From the NCBI GenBank assembly GCA_945952065.1, contig CAMFGY010000007.1, forward strand, positions 62,001 through 126,000: 64,000 bases of DNA. The letters are read 5' to 3'. Numbering within the stretch: the first letter of the stretch is position 1; the number at the start of each line of letters is the position of its first letter. The notes below the pieces were generated by a model that saw nothing but the letters and a program-made list of their open reading frames with translations, had not been told where the DNA came from and ran no database searches. This DNA comes from an uncultured Burkholderiales bacterium (GTDB taxonomy: Bacteria; Pseudomonadota; Gammaproteobacteria; Burkholderiales; Burkholderiaceae_C). The position numbers and the translations under genes were made by a program. Positions 47,051-57,724 of this stretch are shown here, piece after piece.

Positions 47051-50000
47051 ATGTGGATGACCAAAGTCTCAATCCAAAACCCGGTCTTCGCGACCATGGT
47101 GATGGTGGCCTTGTGCGTGCTGGGCCTGTTCTCCTACGCCAAGCTGGGCGTGGAAAACATGCCGGACATTTCCATTCCGGTGGCTTCTGTGGATGTGCGC
47201 TACCCCGGCGCTTCGCCCGAGGCGGTGGAGCGTGAAGTGGCCAAGCCGCTGGAGGAGGCGCTGAACTCGATTGCCGGCGTTGAAAAAGTCATGTCGCGCA
47301 GCTTTGAAGGGCGGGTGCAAGCCCAGGTCGAATTTGGGCTGAACACCGATATGGGCCGGGCCATGCAAGAGGTGCGCGACCGCGTGGCAGCGGCGCAAGC
47401 GGCCTTCCCCAAGGATGTCAAGACACCGACGGTGGCGCGTGCCCAGGTTGAAGACAGCCAGCCGGTGGTGCTGGCCGCGCTGATGAGCAAGACGCGACCC
47501 GCGCGCGAATTGTCGATGATGGCCGAGCTGACCATTGCCAAGCGCTTGGGCCGTGTGGACGGGGTGGCGCGGGTGGATGTGAGCGGTTTGGTGACCCGCG
47601 AGGTGCGCATCGACCTGGACCCCTTGCGCTTGCGCGCCTATGGCGTGACGCCGGCCGAGATTTCTCAGGCCTTGCGCGAGGCCAATGCCGACCAACCCGT
47701 GGGCCTGATTTCTGACAAAAACGCCGACGCAATTCTGCGCGTGGAAGGGCGTGTCAAAGACCCCAAGCAATTCGCTCAAATCGTGGTCGCGCGGCGTGGC
47801 AATCTGGTTTTGACCCTGGGGGACCTGGGCACTTTGGTGGAGCGTGAGCGTGAGCCGGACAGCATCGCTCGCATCAATGGTGCGCAGGCCGTCAGCTTCA
47901 ATGTCTTCAAGCAGCAAGACGCCAATATCGTGACGACCGGCGAAGGCGTCAAAGAAGCGATGGACGAGCTGCGCAAAACCTTGCCGGCGGACGTGGAGCT
48001 GAATGTGATCTTCGCCTCCAGCGACAACGTCAAAAATGCCTTGGACGGGCTGAAGCACACCTTGGTGGAGGGGGCTTTGCTGACCGTGGCGATTGTCTTT
48101 TTGTTCCTGCACAGCTGGCGCTCGACCATCATCACCGGCCTGACCTTGCCGATTGCGGTGATCTCCAGCTTCATCGCGGTGCATGCCTTTGGTTTCACGC
48201 TGAATTTCATGACCATGATGGCCTTGAGCTTGTGCATCGGCTTGCTGATCGACGATGCCATCGTGGTGCGGGAGAACATCGTTCGCCATGTGGGCATGGG
48301 CAAAGACCATCACACCGCAGCTTTTGATGGCACCAATGAAATCGGGCTGGCGGTGATGGCCACCACCTTTGCCATCTGTGCGGTGTTCGTGCCCATCTCT
48401 TTCATGGGCGGCATCATTGGCAAGTTCTTCTACCCCTTTGGCATCACCGTGGCGGTGGCGGTGCTGGTGAGCTTGTTTGTGAGTTTCACCCTGGACCCCA
48501 TGCTCAGCTCGATCTGGAAAGACCCACCCAGCCACTACCTGCAGCGCGTGCCGGTGATCGGCCATTTGCTGCGCGCCACGGATCGCGGCCTGGAGGTCTT
48601 GCACCGTGTCTACGAAGTCGTGATTCGTTGGGCTTTTTCCGGGCGTCGCTATCGGGTCTTGGTGCCGCCTATCCCGGCCTTCGGTCGCCCGTTCAATACG
48701 CAAGGGCAGCGCGACCCCAGCCAAAAGCGTCGTCTGCGCTGGGCCACCATCACGCCGCGCGGCTTGGTGTTGATGGCCGGTGGCGGCAGCTTTGTGCTGG
48801 CCCTGGTGCTGGCAGGCATGCTGGGCAGTGAGTTCGCACCCAAGACCGATGAAAGCTTCACCCAAGTCAATCTGCGCATGCCGGTGGCTTCCAGCTTGGA
48901 GCGCAGCAATGCCAAGGTGGCGCAGATCGAGGCGATTCTGAGTGAGTACAAAGAAATCAAGACCGTTTCGACGGTGATCGGAGGCACGGGGGAGGGCATG
49001 AGCACCGGCCGCAATCAAGCCACCCTGAGCATTTCCTTGGTCGACAAGAAGGAGCGCAAGCGCAGCCAGAAGCAGGTGGAGGATGCCATCCGCGCCGATA
49101 TCGCCAAGATTCCCGGTGTGGACGCCAGCGTCGGCGGCGACCGCGCCATTTGGATCACCCTGCTGGGCAACGACCCGCAGGTCTTGACCCAGGCGGCCAA
49201 TGACCTGGTGGCCAAGATCAAGAAGATCCCCGGCGCGGTGGACGTGGAGACCACGGTCAAACCCGGTCTGCCGGCCTATGCCGTCAAGCTGAAGGACTCG
49301 GCCGTGCGCGAACTGGGCCTGACCGCGCCGCAATTGGCCGCTTCTTTGCGGGCCTATGTGAATGGCGATGTGGCCACCTACTGGACCACGCCCGATGGCA
49401 ATCAGGTGGAGGTGTTGTTGCGCCTGCCGGTGGAAGCTCGGCAGCGGGTGGAGCAGATGCAAAAGCTGCCCGTGGCCTTTGCCAAAGACGGCTCGCCCAT
49501 CGCACTGGATCAGGTGGCCACCATTGAGTCGGTGTTCAATCCTGAAGTGATCCGCCGCCAGAATCTGCAGCGCCGCGAGGCCGTGTTTGCGGGCACCGAG
49601 GGCCGCCCTTCGGGAGACGTGAACGCCGATGTTCAGAAGATGATCAAGGCCACGCAGCTGCCCCCCGGCGTGAGCTTCAATGTGGACGGCGGCGCCAAGC
49701 AACAGGCCGAGGCCTTCAAGGGCTTGCTGGCCGCGATGGGCTTGGCCGTGATCTTCATCTACATCGTGCTGGCCAGCCAATTCGGCAGCTTTGTACAGCC
49801 CATTGCCATCATGGCTTCGCTGCCGCTGGCTTTGATCGGGGTGGTCTTGGCCTTGCTGATCACCGGTTCAACGCTCAATGTGTTCTCCATGATCGGCCTG
49901 GTGATGCTGATGGGCCTGGTCAGCAAGAACGCGATTTTGCTGGTGGACTTTGCCAACCATGCGCGCAAAGCCGGGGCCAGCATTCCAGAGGCGCTCTTGC

Positions 50001-50272
50001 AAGCAGGCTTGATTCGTATGCGGCCCATCATCATGACCACCGCCGCCATGGTGTTTGGCATGTTGCCCCTGGCGCTCGCCTTCAACCAAGGCGCGGAAAT
50101 CCAGGCACCGATGGGGCGCGCCATCATCGGCGGCGTCATCACCTCGACGCTGCTGACCCTGGTGGTGGTGCCGGTGCTCTATTCCTATCTGGTGCGTGAG
50201 CGCAAAGCATCCAGCAAGACGGCGCCCGCCCAGCCCTCGCAAGAAGCTCTGGGCTTGATGCCGGCGGAATAG
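47051..50272 (+). CDS. RND efflux transporter, HAE-1/AcrB-like
   Basis: Second proton-driven RND pump, 1073 aa. The Asp pair is in IGLLIDDAIVVREN (D401, D402) and the Lys in LMGLVSKNAILLV (K959). Compared with the first pump it has an extra basic segment of about 33 residues (around 535-568: VPPIPAFGRPFNTQGQRDPS then QKRRLRWATI) on the cytoplasmic side just before helix 7. No outer-membrane channel gene is nearby. A strong terminator follows. Confidence 0.93.
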   Translation: MWMTKVSIQNPVFATMVMVALCVLGLFSYAKLGVENMPDISIPVASVDVRYPGASPEAVEREVAKPLEEALNSIAGVEKVMSRSFEGRVQAQVEFGLNTDMGRAMQEVRDRVAAAQAAFPKDVKTPTVARAQVEDSQPVVLAALMSKTRPARELSMMAELTIAKRLGRVDGVARVDVSGLVTREVRIDLDPLRLRAYGVTPAEISQALREANADQPVGLISDKNADAILRVEGRVKDPKQFAQIVVARRGNLVLTLGDLGTLVEREREPDSIARINGAQAVSFNVFKQQDANIVTTGEGVKEAMDELRKTLPADVELNVIFASSDNVKNALDGLKHTLVEGALLTVAIVFLFLHSWRSTIITGLTLPIAVISSFIAVHAFGFTLNFMTMMALSLCIGLLIDDAIVVRENIVRHVGMGKDHHTAAFDGTNEIGLAVMATTFAICAVFVPISFMGGIIGKFFYPFGITVAVAVLVSLFVSFTLDPMLSSIWKDPPSHYLQRVPVIGHLLRATDRGLEVLHRVYEVVIRWAFSGRRYRVLVPPIPAFGRPFNTQGQRDPSQKRRLRWATITPRGLVLMAGGGSFVLALVLAGMLGSEFAPKTDESFTQVNLRMPVASSLERSNAKVAQIEAILSEYKEIKTVSTVIGGTGEGMSTGRNQATLSISLVDKKERKRSQKQVEDAIRADIAKIPGVDASVGGDRAIWITLLGNDPQVLTQAANDLVAKIKKIPGAVDVETTVKPGLPAYAVKLKDSAVRELGLTAPQLAASLRAYVNGDVATYWTTPDGNQVEVLLRLPVEARQRVEQMQKLPVAFAKDGSPIALDQVATIESVFNPEVIRRQNLQRREAVFAGTEGRPSGDVNADVQKMIKATQLPPGVSFNVDGGAKQQAEAFKGLLAAMGLAVIFIYIVLASQFGSFVQPIAIMASLPLALIGVVLALLITGSTLNVFSMIGLVMLMGLVSKNAILLVDFANHARKAGASIPEALLQAGLIRMRPIIMTTAAMVFGMLPLALAFNQGAEIQAPMGRAIIGGVITSTLLTLVVVPVLYSYLVRERKASSKTAPAQPSQEALGLMPAE

Positions 50273-50300
50273 GTCAGGGCTCCAATGCCTTGTCAAAAAA

Positions 50301-50328
50301 GGGGGCGTCTGCGACGCCCCCTTTTTTT
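50301..50328 (+). terminator. Intrinsic terminator after the second RND operon
   Basis: GGGGGCGTC, TGC loop, GACGCCCCC, then seven Ts; the A-run before the stem makes it potentially bidirectional. Confidence 0.93.
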
Positions 50329-50394
50329 GTCTTCCCGGCTCGCGCCAGTTCGCTGCGGCAAAGCGCTTTTCTTGCTGCTATCCTGCGCACACCG

Positions 50395-51165
50395 ATGATG
50401 AAGCGTCCCTCCTCTATTTTTCGCGACGGCTTGGCCGCCTTGGCTTTGAGCCTTTGCCTGCTGCAAGCTGCGCAGGCCGAGTTGCGTTTGTTGAGTGAGG
50501 AGTTCCCGCCCGTCAATTTCAGCCAAGACGGCCAGCCCAAGGGCTTGGCGGTTGAAGTGGTGCAGGAGATTCAGCGGCGCTTGGGCAAGAAGCAAAGAAT
50601 TGAATTCATGCCCTGGGCGCGGGCCTTTCGCGAGGTCAAAGGGCCCGGCGCGGTGGCCTTGTTCTCGATGGCACGCACGCCCGAGCGTGAAAAACAATTC
50701 AAATGGGTCGGCCCCATCGTGACCTTCTACAGCTCCATCTATGCGCCCGCCAAGAACGGCATGCGCTTGCGCAGCATGGAGGACGCCAAGCAGGCTCCAG
50801 CCGTGCTGGTGGTGCGGGATTGGTTCACGGCCGAAGAGCTCAAGACCCTGGGATTTGAGAACCTGTTGCCGGTGACCGACCCCGTCACCGCCATCAAAAT
50901 GCTGCTGGCCAAGCGCGCGCCGTTCTATGCCACCGAACGCCTGTCCATGCCGCAAATCATGGCCAAAGCAGGGGTGTCGGAAGACGCGCTGGAGATTGTC
51001 TACAGCTATGCCAGCTCTGAAGGCTATATCGCCTTCTCCCTGGACACGCCCGATGCTGAAATCAAAGCTTGGTCCGACAAACTGCAAGAGATGAAACGCG
51101 ACGGCAGTTTCGTAACGATCTACAAGCGCTGGCTGCCCAAGGACAAACCGCCGCTGGAACGCTGA
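50395..51165 (+). CDS. Periplasmic substrate-binding protein (amino-acid-binding type)
   Basis: Solute-binding protein of the extracellular family 3 fold, 256 aa. A signal peptide (about 1-27, ending AAQA) precedes ELRLLSEEFPPVNFSQDGQPKGLAVEVVQEI, the classic start of this family. No permease or ATPase gene is near, so it may be an orphan sensor-like protein or work with a distant transporter. A doubled ATG (50395, 50398) leaves a one-residue uncertainty. Confidence 0.82.
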   Translation: MMKRPSSIFRDGLAALALSLCLLQAAQAELRLLSEEFPPVNFSQDGQPKGLAVEVVQEIQRRLGKKQRIEFMPWARAFREVKGPGAVALFSMARTPEREKQFKWVGPIVTFYSSIYAPAKNGMRLRSMEDAKQAPAVLVVRDWFTAEELKTLGFENLLPVTDPVTAIKMLLAKRAPFYATERLSMPQIMAKAGVSEDALEIVYSYASSEGYIAFSLDTPDAEIKAWSDKLQEMKRDGSFVTIYKRWLPKDKPPLER

Positions 51166-51180
51166 GCTGCAGCCGAGGTA

Positions 51181-51252
51181 GCCGCTGCGTCAGCGGCCAT
51201 CCGACCGCTTGCGAAAGAGCGACGTGGCAAGGCGGCAGGATTGGCTGCCGCC
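51181..51252. other. Two hairpins in the convergent gap before sdaA
   Basis: GCCGCTG-CGT-CAGCGGC (51181-51197) and GGCGGCAG-GATTGG-CTGCCGCC (51231-51252) are both perfect stems between the 3' ends of the binding-protein gene and sdaA. Neither is followed by a T-run on either strand; they may act as Rho-linked or RNA-stabilising ends. Confidence 0.45.
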
Positions 51253-51292
51253 TGGCTGTGGGATTGCGATGGCGCCGCCGAGGCTGAGCCGA

Positions 51293-52684
51293 TCAGCATT
51301 CCACGATATTGACCGCCAAACCGCCGCGGGCGGTTTCTTTGTACTTGGTCATCATGTCGGCGCCGGTGTCGCGCATGGTTTTGATCACCTTGTCTAGGCT
51401 GACAAAGTGCGTGCCGTCGCCGCGCAAGGCCATGCGGGCGGCGTTGATGGCCTTCACCGAAGCGATCGCATTGCGCTCAATGCAGGGGATCTGCACCAAG
51501 CCGCCCACCGGGTCGCAGGTCAGGCCCAGGTGATGCTCCATGCCGATCTCGGCGGCGTTCTCGACTTGCTCGGGCGTGCCGCCCATGACTTGGCAGAGCG
51601 CACCGGCGGCCATCGAGCAGGCCACACCCACCTCGCCTTGGCAGCCGACCTCGGCGCCCGAAATGGAGGCGTTCTCTTTGTAGAGAATGCCAATGGCGGC
51701 AGCCGTGAGCAGGAAGTCGATCACGCCATCCTCATTGGCGTTGTGAACAAAGCGGCTGTAGTAGTGCAGCACGGCGGGCACGATGCCAGCCGCGCCATTG
51801 GTGGGGGCGGTGACGACCCGGCCGCCGGCCGCGTTTTCCTCGTTCACCGCCAAGGCATAGAGATTGACCCAGTCCATCACCTGCAGGGGGTCGCGCAAAG
51901 CGGCCTCGGGGTTGGCGGTGAGGTCGCGGTGCAATTGCGGCGCACGGCGCTTGACCTTGAAGCCGCCCGGCAAGATGCCTTCGGTCTTGCAGCCCCGATT
52001 GACGCAGTCTTGCATCACTTGCCAGATCTTCAGCAGGCCGGCACGGGTTTCTTCGTCGCTGCGCCAGTGGCGCTCGTTGCGGCGCATCACTTCAGCAATG
52101 CTGATGCCATGGGCTTTGGTCAAGGCCAGCAACTCGTCGCCGGACTTGAAGGGGTAGGGCAGCACGGTGGCGTCAGGCGCGATGACTTTTTGCTTTTGCC
52201 CATCGGCCAACACTTCTTCGGCCACCACAAAGCCGCCGCCCACCGAGTAATAGGTGCGCTCAGCCAAGAGCTCGCCTTGCTCGTCATAGGCACTGAACTT
52301 CATGCCATTGGCATGCAAGGGCAGGCTTTGGCGGCGGAACATCACCAAGTCCTTGGCCTCGTTGAAGGCAATGTTTTTTTCGCCCAACAAGCTCACACAG
52401 TTGCCGCTGCGGATGGCGTCGAGATAAGCCGGTACTTGCTCGACATCCACCGTGTCCGGTTCATGACCGGCCAGACCCAGCAAGACTGCTTTGTCACTGC
52501 CGTGGCCCTTGCCCGTGGCGCCCAATGAGCCATAGAGCTGCGAGACCACGCGCGTGGTCTTGTCCAGCAAGTCCTCATGACGCAGACGCAGTGCAAACAG
52601 CCGTGCGGCGCGCATCGGGCCGACGGTGTGGCTGCTGGACGGGCCGATGCCAATCTTGAAGAGGTCGAACACTGAAACGGCCAT
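51293..52684 (-). CDS. sdaA: L-serine ammonia-lyase, single-chain Fe-S type
   Basis: Deaminates L-serine to pyruvate using a [4Fe-4S] cluster. 463 aa, beta and alpha domains in one chain. The N-terminus [21 protein letters not shown] is diagnostic. Cluster cysteines are in [18 protein letters not shown] and later in [25 protein letters not shown] ribosome site precedes the ATG. It follows gcvP after 101 bp, but a strong terminator lies in that gap. It completes a route from glycine via serine to pyruvate. Confidence 0.97.
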   Translation of the reverse strand: MAVSVFDLFKIGIGPSSSHTVGPMRAARLFALRLRHEDLLDKTTRVVSQLYGSLGATGKGHGSDKAVLLGLAGHEPDTVDVEQVPAYLDAIRSGNCVSLLGEKNIAFNEAKDLVMFRRQSLPLHANGMKFSAYDEQGELLAERTYYSVGGGFVVAEEVLADGQKQKVIAPDATVLPYPFKSGDELLALTKAHGISIAEVMRRNERHWRSDEETRAGLLKIWQVMQDCVNRGCKTEGILPGGFKVKRRAPQLHRDLTANPEAALRDPLQVMDWVNLYALAVNEENAAGGRVVTAPTNGAAGIVPAVLHYYSRFVHNANEDGVIDFLLTAAAIGILYKENASISGAEVGCQGEVGVACSMAAGALCQVMGGTPEQVENAAEIGMEHHLGLTCDPVGGLVQIPCIERNAIASVKAINAARMALRGDGTHFVSLDKVIKTMRDTGADMMTKYKETARGGLAVNIVEC

Positions 52685-52720
52685 GGGGCCTCCATCAGAA
52701 AAAGATGAAAACTCGGGTTC

Positions 52721-52766
52721 AAAAAAAACCGACGGCGCTGCAGTGAATGCTGCGCGCGGTCGGTTT
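52721..52766 (-). terminator. Intrinsic terminator between gcvP and sdaA
   Basis: On the minus strand AACCGAC pairs with GTCGGTT, and inside GCGC and GCAG pair with CTGC and GCGC across one bulged A: about 15 pairs, followed by eight Ts. It begins 20 bp after the gcvP stop. Confidence 0.9.
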
Positions 52767-52785
52767 CACTGGTTAGAGCTGGGAA

Positions 52786-55683
<2,898 letters not shown>

Positions 55684-55820
55684 GGCAAATCCTTGCTGGA
55701 GCACACCGGCTTGTGGCGGGCGCGCTCCTGTCATTCGGGAAAGAGGTGGGGCGGCTTGTTCAAGCGCCGCCCCTGAAACTTCGGGCTCAAGTCAAGACCG
55801 GCTGGCGGTCTTGGGCCTCA

Positions 55821-56195
55821 TCAGCTGTTCTTAACCAGCTCGTCGTAAGCGGTGCCGTCCATCAGGGCGTCGAGTTCAGCGGGGTTGCTGAGCTTGACCT
55901 TGAAGAACCAGCCGGCCTTCAGCGGGTCGGAGTTGGCCAGCGAGGGGTCGTCGCGCAGGGTTTCATTGACTTCGGTGATCTCGCCGCTGACGGGCATGTA
56001 CACATCAGCCGCGGCCTTGACGGACTCCACCACGCCGGCCACTTCCTTGGCGGCAAATGTGGCGCCCACGCTGGGCAGGTCCACGAACACCACATCGCCC
56101 AGCGCGTCTTGCGCATGCACGGTGATGCCCACGGTGACGATGCCGTCCGCTTCGGTCTGGACCCACTCGTGGTCGTGCGTGTACTTGATGCTCAT
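55821..56195 (-). CDS. gcvH: Glycine cleavage system H protein
   Basis: Lipoyl carrier that shuttles the aminomethyl group between GcvP, GcvT and lipoamide dehydrogenase. 124 aa. The lipoylated Lys is K60 in [19 protein letters not shown], at the tip of the beta hairpin. N-terminus [12 protein letters not shown] is typical. Lies between gcvT and gcvP in one operon. Confidence 0.98.
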   Translation of the reverse strand: MSIKYTHDHEWVQTEADGIVTVGITVHAQDALGDVVFVDLPSVGATFAAKEVAGVVESVKAAADVYMPVSGEITEVNETLRDDPSLANSDPLKAGWFFKVKLSNPAELDALMDGTAYDELVKNS

Positions 56196-56271
56196 GTGTT
56201 GCTCCGTGAATAAATGAGGGCAGAAAAAAGGGTGAAGGCAAAGGGCGGCGCCGAGGCGGGCCGACCCAATA

Positions 56272-57417
56272 TCAACCGCGGTAGTAGCCGTTGGGCGTGA
56301 AGGGCGTGCTGGAAACCGTCATCGGCGTGCGCTTGTCACGCACGATGGCAAACACCTCGGTGCCCAGGGCCGAGTATTCCTTGCTCAGATAGGCCAAGGC
56401 AACCGGCTTGCCCACGGTGGGGCCCAAGGTGCCGCTGGTGACCACGCCGATTTCAGCGCCATCCGCATTGACCAACTTGGCGCCTTCGCGCACCGGCATG
56501 CGTTCGCTGCTGACCAGGCCGACGCGCTTGCGGGCCGCGCCGTTGGCGAGTTGAGCGTCCACCACCGCCGCACCCGGATAGCCGCCGGCGCGGGCGCCCC
56601 CGGCGCGACGCACTTTTTGGATGGCCCAGGTCAGCGAGGCTTCCACCGGCGTGGTGCTGGTGTCGATGTCGTGGCCGTAGAGGCACAGGCCGGCCTCCAG
56701 GCGCAGCGAGTCGCGCGCGCCCAGGCCGATGGGCTTGACCTCGGGCTGGGCCAGCAGCTTGCGAGCCAGAGCCACGGCTTGGTCTTGGTGCACCGAGATT
56801 TCAAAGCCGTCTTCGCCGGTGTAGCCCGAGCGGGTCAGGAAGGTGTCAATGCCGTCCAGATTGAAGAAGCCGCCGGTCATGAAGGTCAGCTTGGCCACCT
56901 CGGGATTCAGGCGCGACAGGGCGGTCACCGCCTGCGGGCCTTGCAAGGCCAACAAGGCCTGCTCGGGCATGGGCACGACCTGGCACTTGTCACCAATCTG
57001 GGCCTGCATATGGGCGATGTCTTGCACCTTGCAGCCGGCGTTGACCACCACAAAGAGGTCATCCGGGCGGCGGGCAATCATCAAGTCATCCAAGATGCCG
57101 CCTTCGCTGTTGGTGAACAAAGCGTAGCGCTGCTTGAACAGGCCCAGGTCGATCACGTCCACCGGCACGATGGTTTCCAGCGCGGCAGCGGCGCCTTCGC
57201 CGATCAGGCGCACCTGGCCCATATGGGAAACGTCAAACAAGCCTGCCGCAGCGCGGGTGTGCTTGTGCTCGGCCATCACCCCGGTCGGGTACTGCACCGG
57301 CATGTCGTAACCGCCGAAGGGCACCATCTTGGCGCCGAGTTCAATGTGCAGCGCGTGCAGGGGGGTCTTGAGGAGGGTTTGTTCTGCGGACATGGCGGTT
57401 TCCATCGAGGGCTTCAT
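56272..57417 (-). CDS. gcvT: Aminomethyltransferase, T-protein of glycine cleavage
   Basis: Transfers the methylene group from aminomethyl-lipoyl-GcvH to tetrahydrofolate, releasing ammonia. 381 aa from ATG 57417. Motifs: [21 protein letters not shown] near the N-terminus, the catalytic Asp region [13 protein letters not shown], and [11 protein letters not shown]. The start was chosen because GGAG lies 8 bases upstream; that GGAG is inside a hairpin of the riboswitch platform. In-frame ATGs at 57405 and 57393 have no ribosome site. Confidence 0.97.
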   Translation of the reverse strand: MKPSMETAMSAEQTLLKTPLHALHIELGAKMVPFGGYDMPVQYPTGVMAEHKHTRAAAGLFDVSHMGQVRLIGEGAAAALETIVPVDVIDLGLFKQRYALFTNSEGGILDDLMIARRPDDLFVVVNAGCKVQDIAHMQAQIGDKCQVVPMPEQALLALQGPQAVTALSRLNPEVAKLTFMTGGFFNLDGIDTFLTRSGYTGEDGFEISVHQDQAVALARKLLAQPEVKPIGLGARDSLRLEAGLCLYGHDIDTSTTPVEASLTWAIQKVRRAGGARAGGYPGAAVVDAQLANGAARKRVGLVSSERMPVREGAKLVNADGAEIGVVTSGTLGPTVGKPVALAYLSKEYSALGTEVFAIVRDKRTPMTVSSTPFTPNGYYRG

Positions 57418-57422
57418 CTGGC

Positions 57423-57442
57423 CTACTCCAGCCAAGGAGTAG
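57423..57442 (-). promoter_or_regulatory. Ribosome-site hairpin of the gcvT riboswitch
   Basis: CTACTCC, six bases, GGAGTAG: a perfect 7-bp stem on the minus strand. The 3' arm contains the GGAG ribosome site of gcvT, 8 bases from its ATG. It follows aptamer II directly and is a likely translational switch. Confidence 0.6.
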
Positions 57443-57450
57443 GGGGAATG

Positions 57451-57668
57451 CCCTCGCTGTCCGCTTTACCTGAGAGATTGGCCGCAGGCGTATCGCCCAC
57501 AGCTTGCCCCTTCGGTGGATGAGCTCAAAGACCCATCTCTCTCCAGTGAGGAACGCCCGGATGTGGGCGTTTTGTCAGTCCTTTTGCCTGAGCGTTCGCA
57601 GCGTGGGATCACCAGTGCCACTGCGCCTTCGGCGGCTCCCGCGAGGGAACTCTCTCCTGACCGCGCGC
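57451..57668 (-). promoter_or_regulatory. Tandem glycine riboswitch
   Basis: Two aptamers on the minus strand. Aptamer I: GGAGAGAG (57657-57650), CGCCGAAGGCGCA (57634-57622) and CTCAGGCAAAAGGAC (57592-57578). Aptamer II: GGAGAGAGATGGG (57544-57532), CCACCGAAGGGGCAAGC (57518-57502) and TCTCTCAGGTAAAGCGGAC. These are the conserved glycine-aptamer strings, and the gene below is gcvT. Aptamer I closes with TCAG / CTGA. A 7-bp hairpin AACGCCC / GGGCGTT lies in the linker between the aptamers. Confidence 0.95.
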
Positions 57669-57674
57669 ATTGTA
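57669..57674 (-). promoter_or_regulatory. Probable -10 box of the gcv operon
   Basis: TACAAT on the minus strand, just before aptamer I. The -35 position (about 57692-57697) is GC-rich and does not match well. Confidence 0.4.
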
Positions 57675-57724
57675 GCCATGCTTTAGCGCATCGCGGGAGA
57701 GAGATTTTTCATGCCCGGCCCGCC

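Noticed and set aside
47069-49780. 903-codon minus-strand frame opposite the second RND pump
   Set aside because: Antisense of a clear RND gene; residue composition (His, Gln, Gly, Arg) reflects codon bias of the sense strand.
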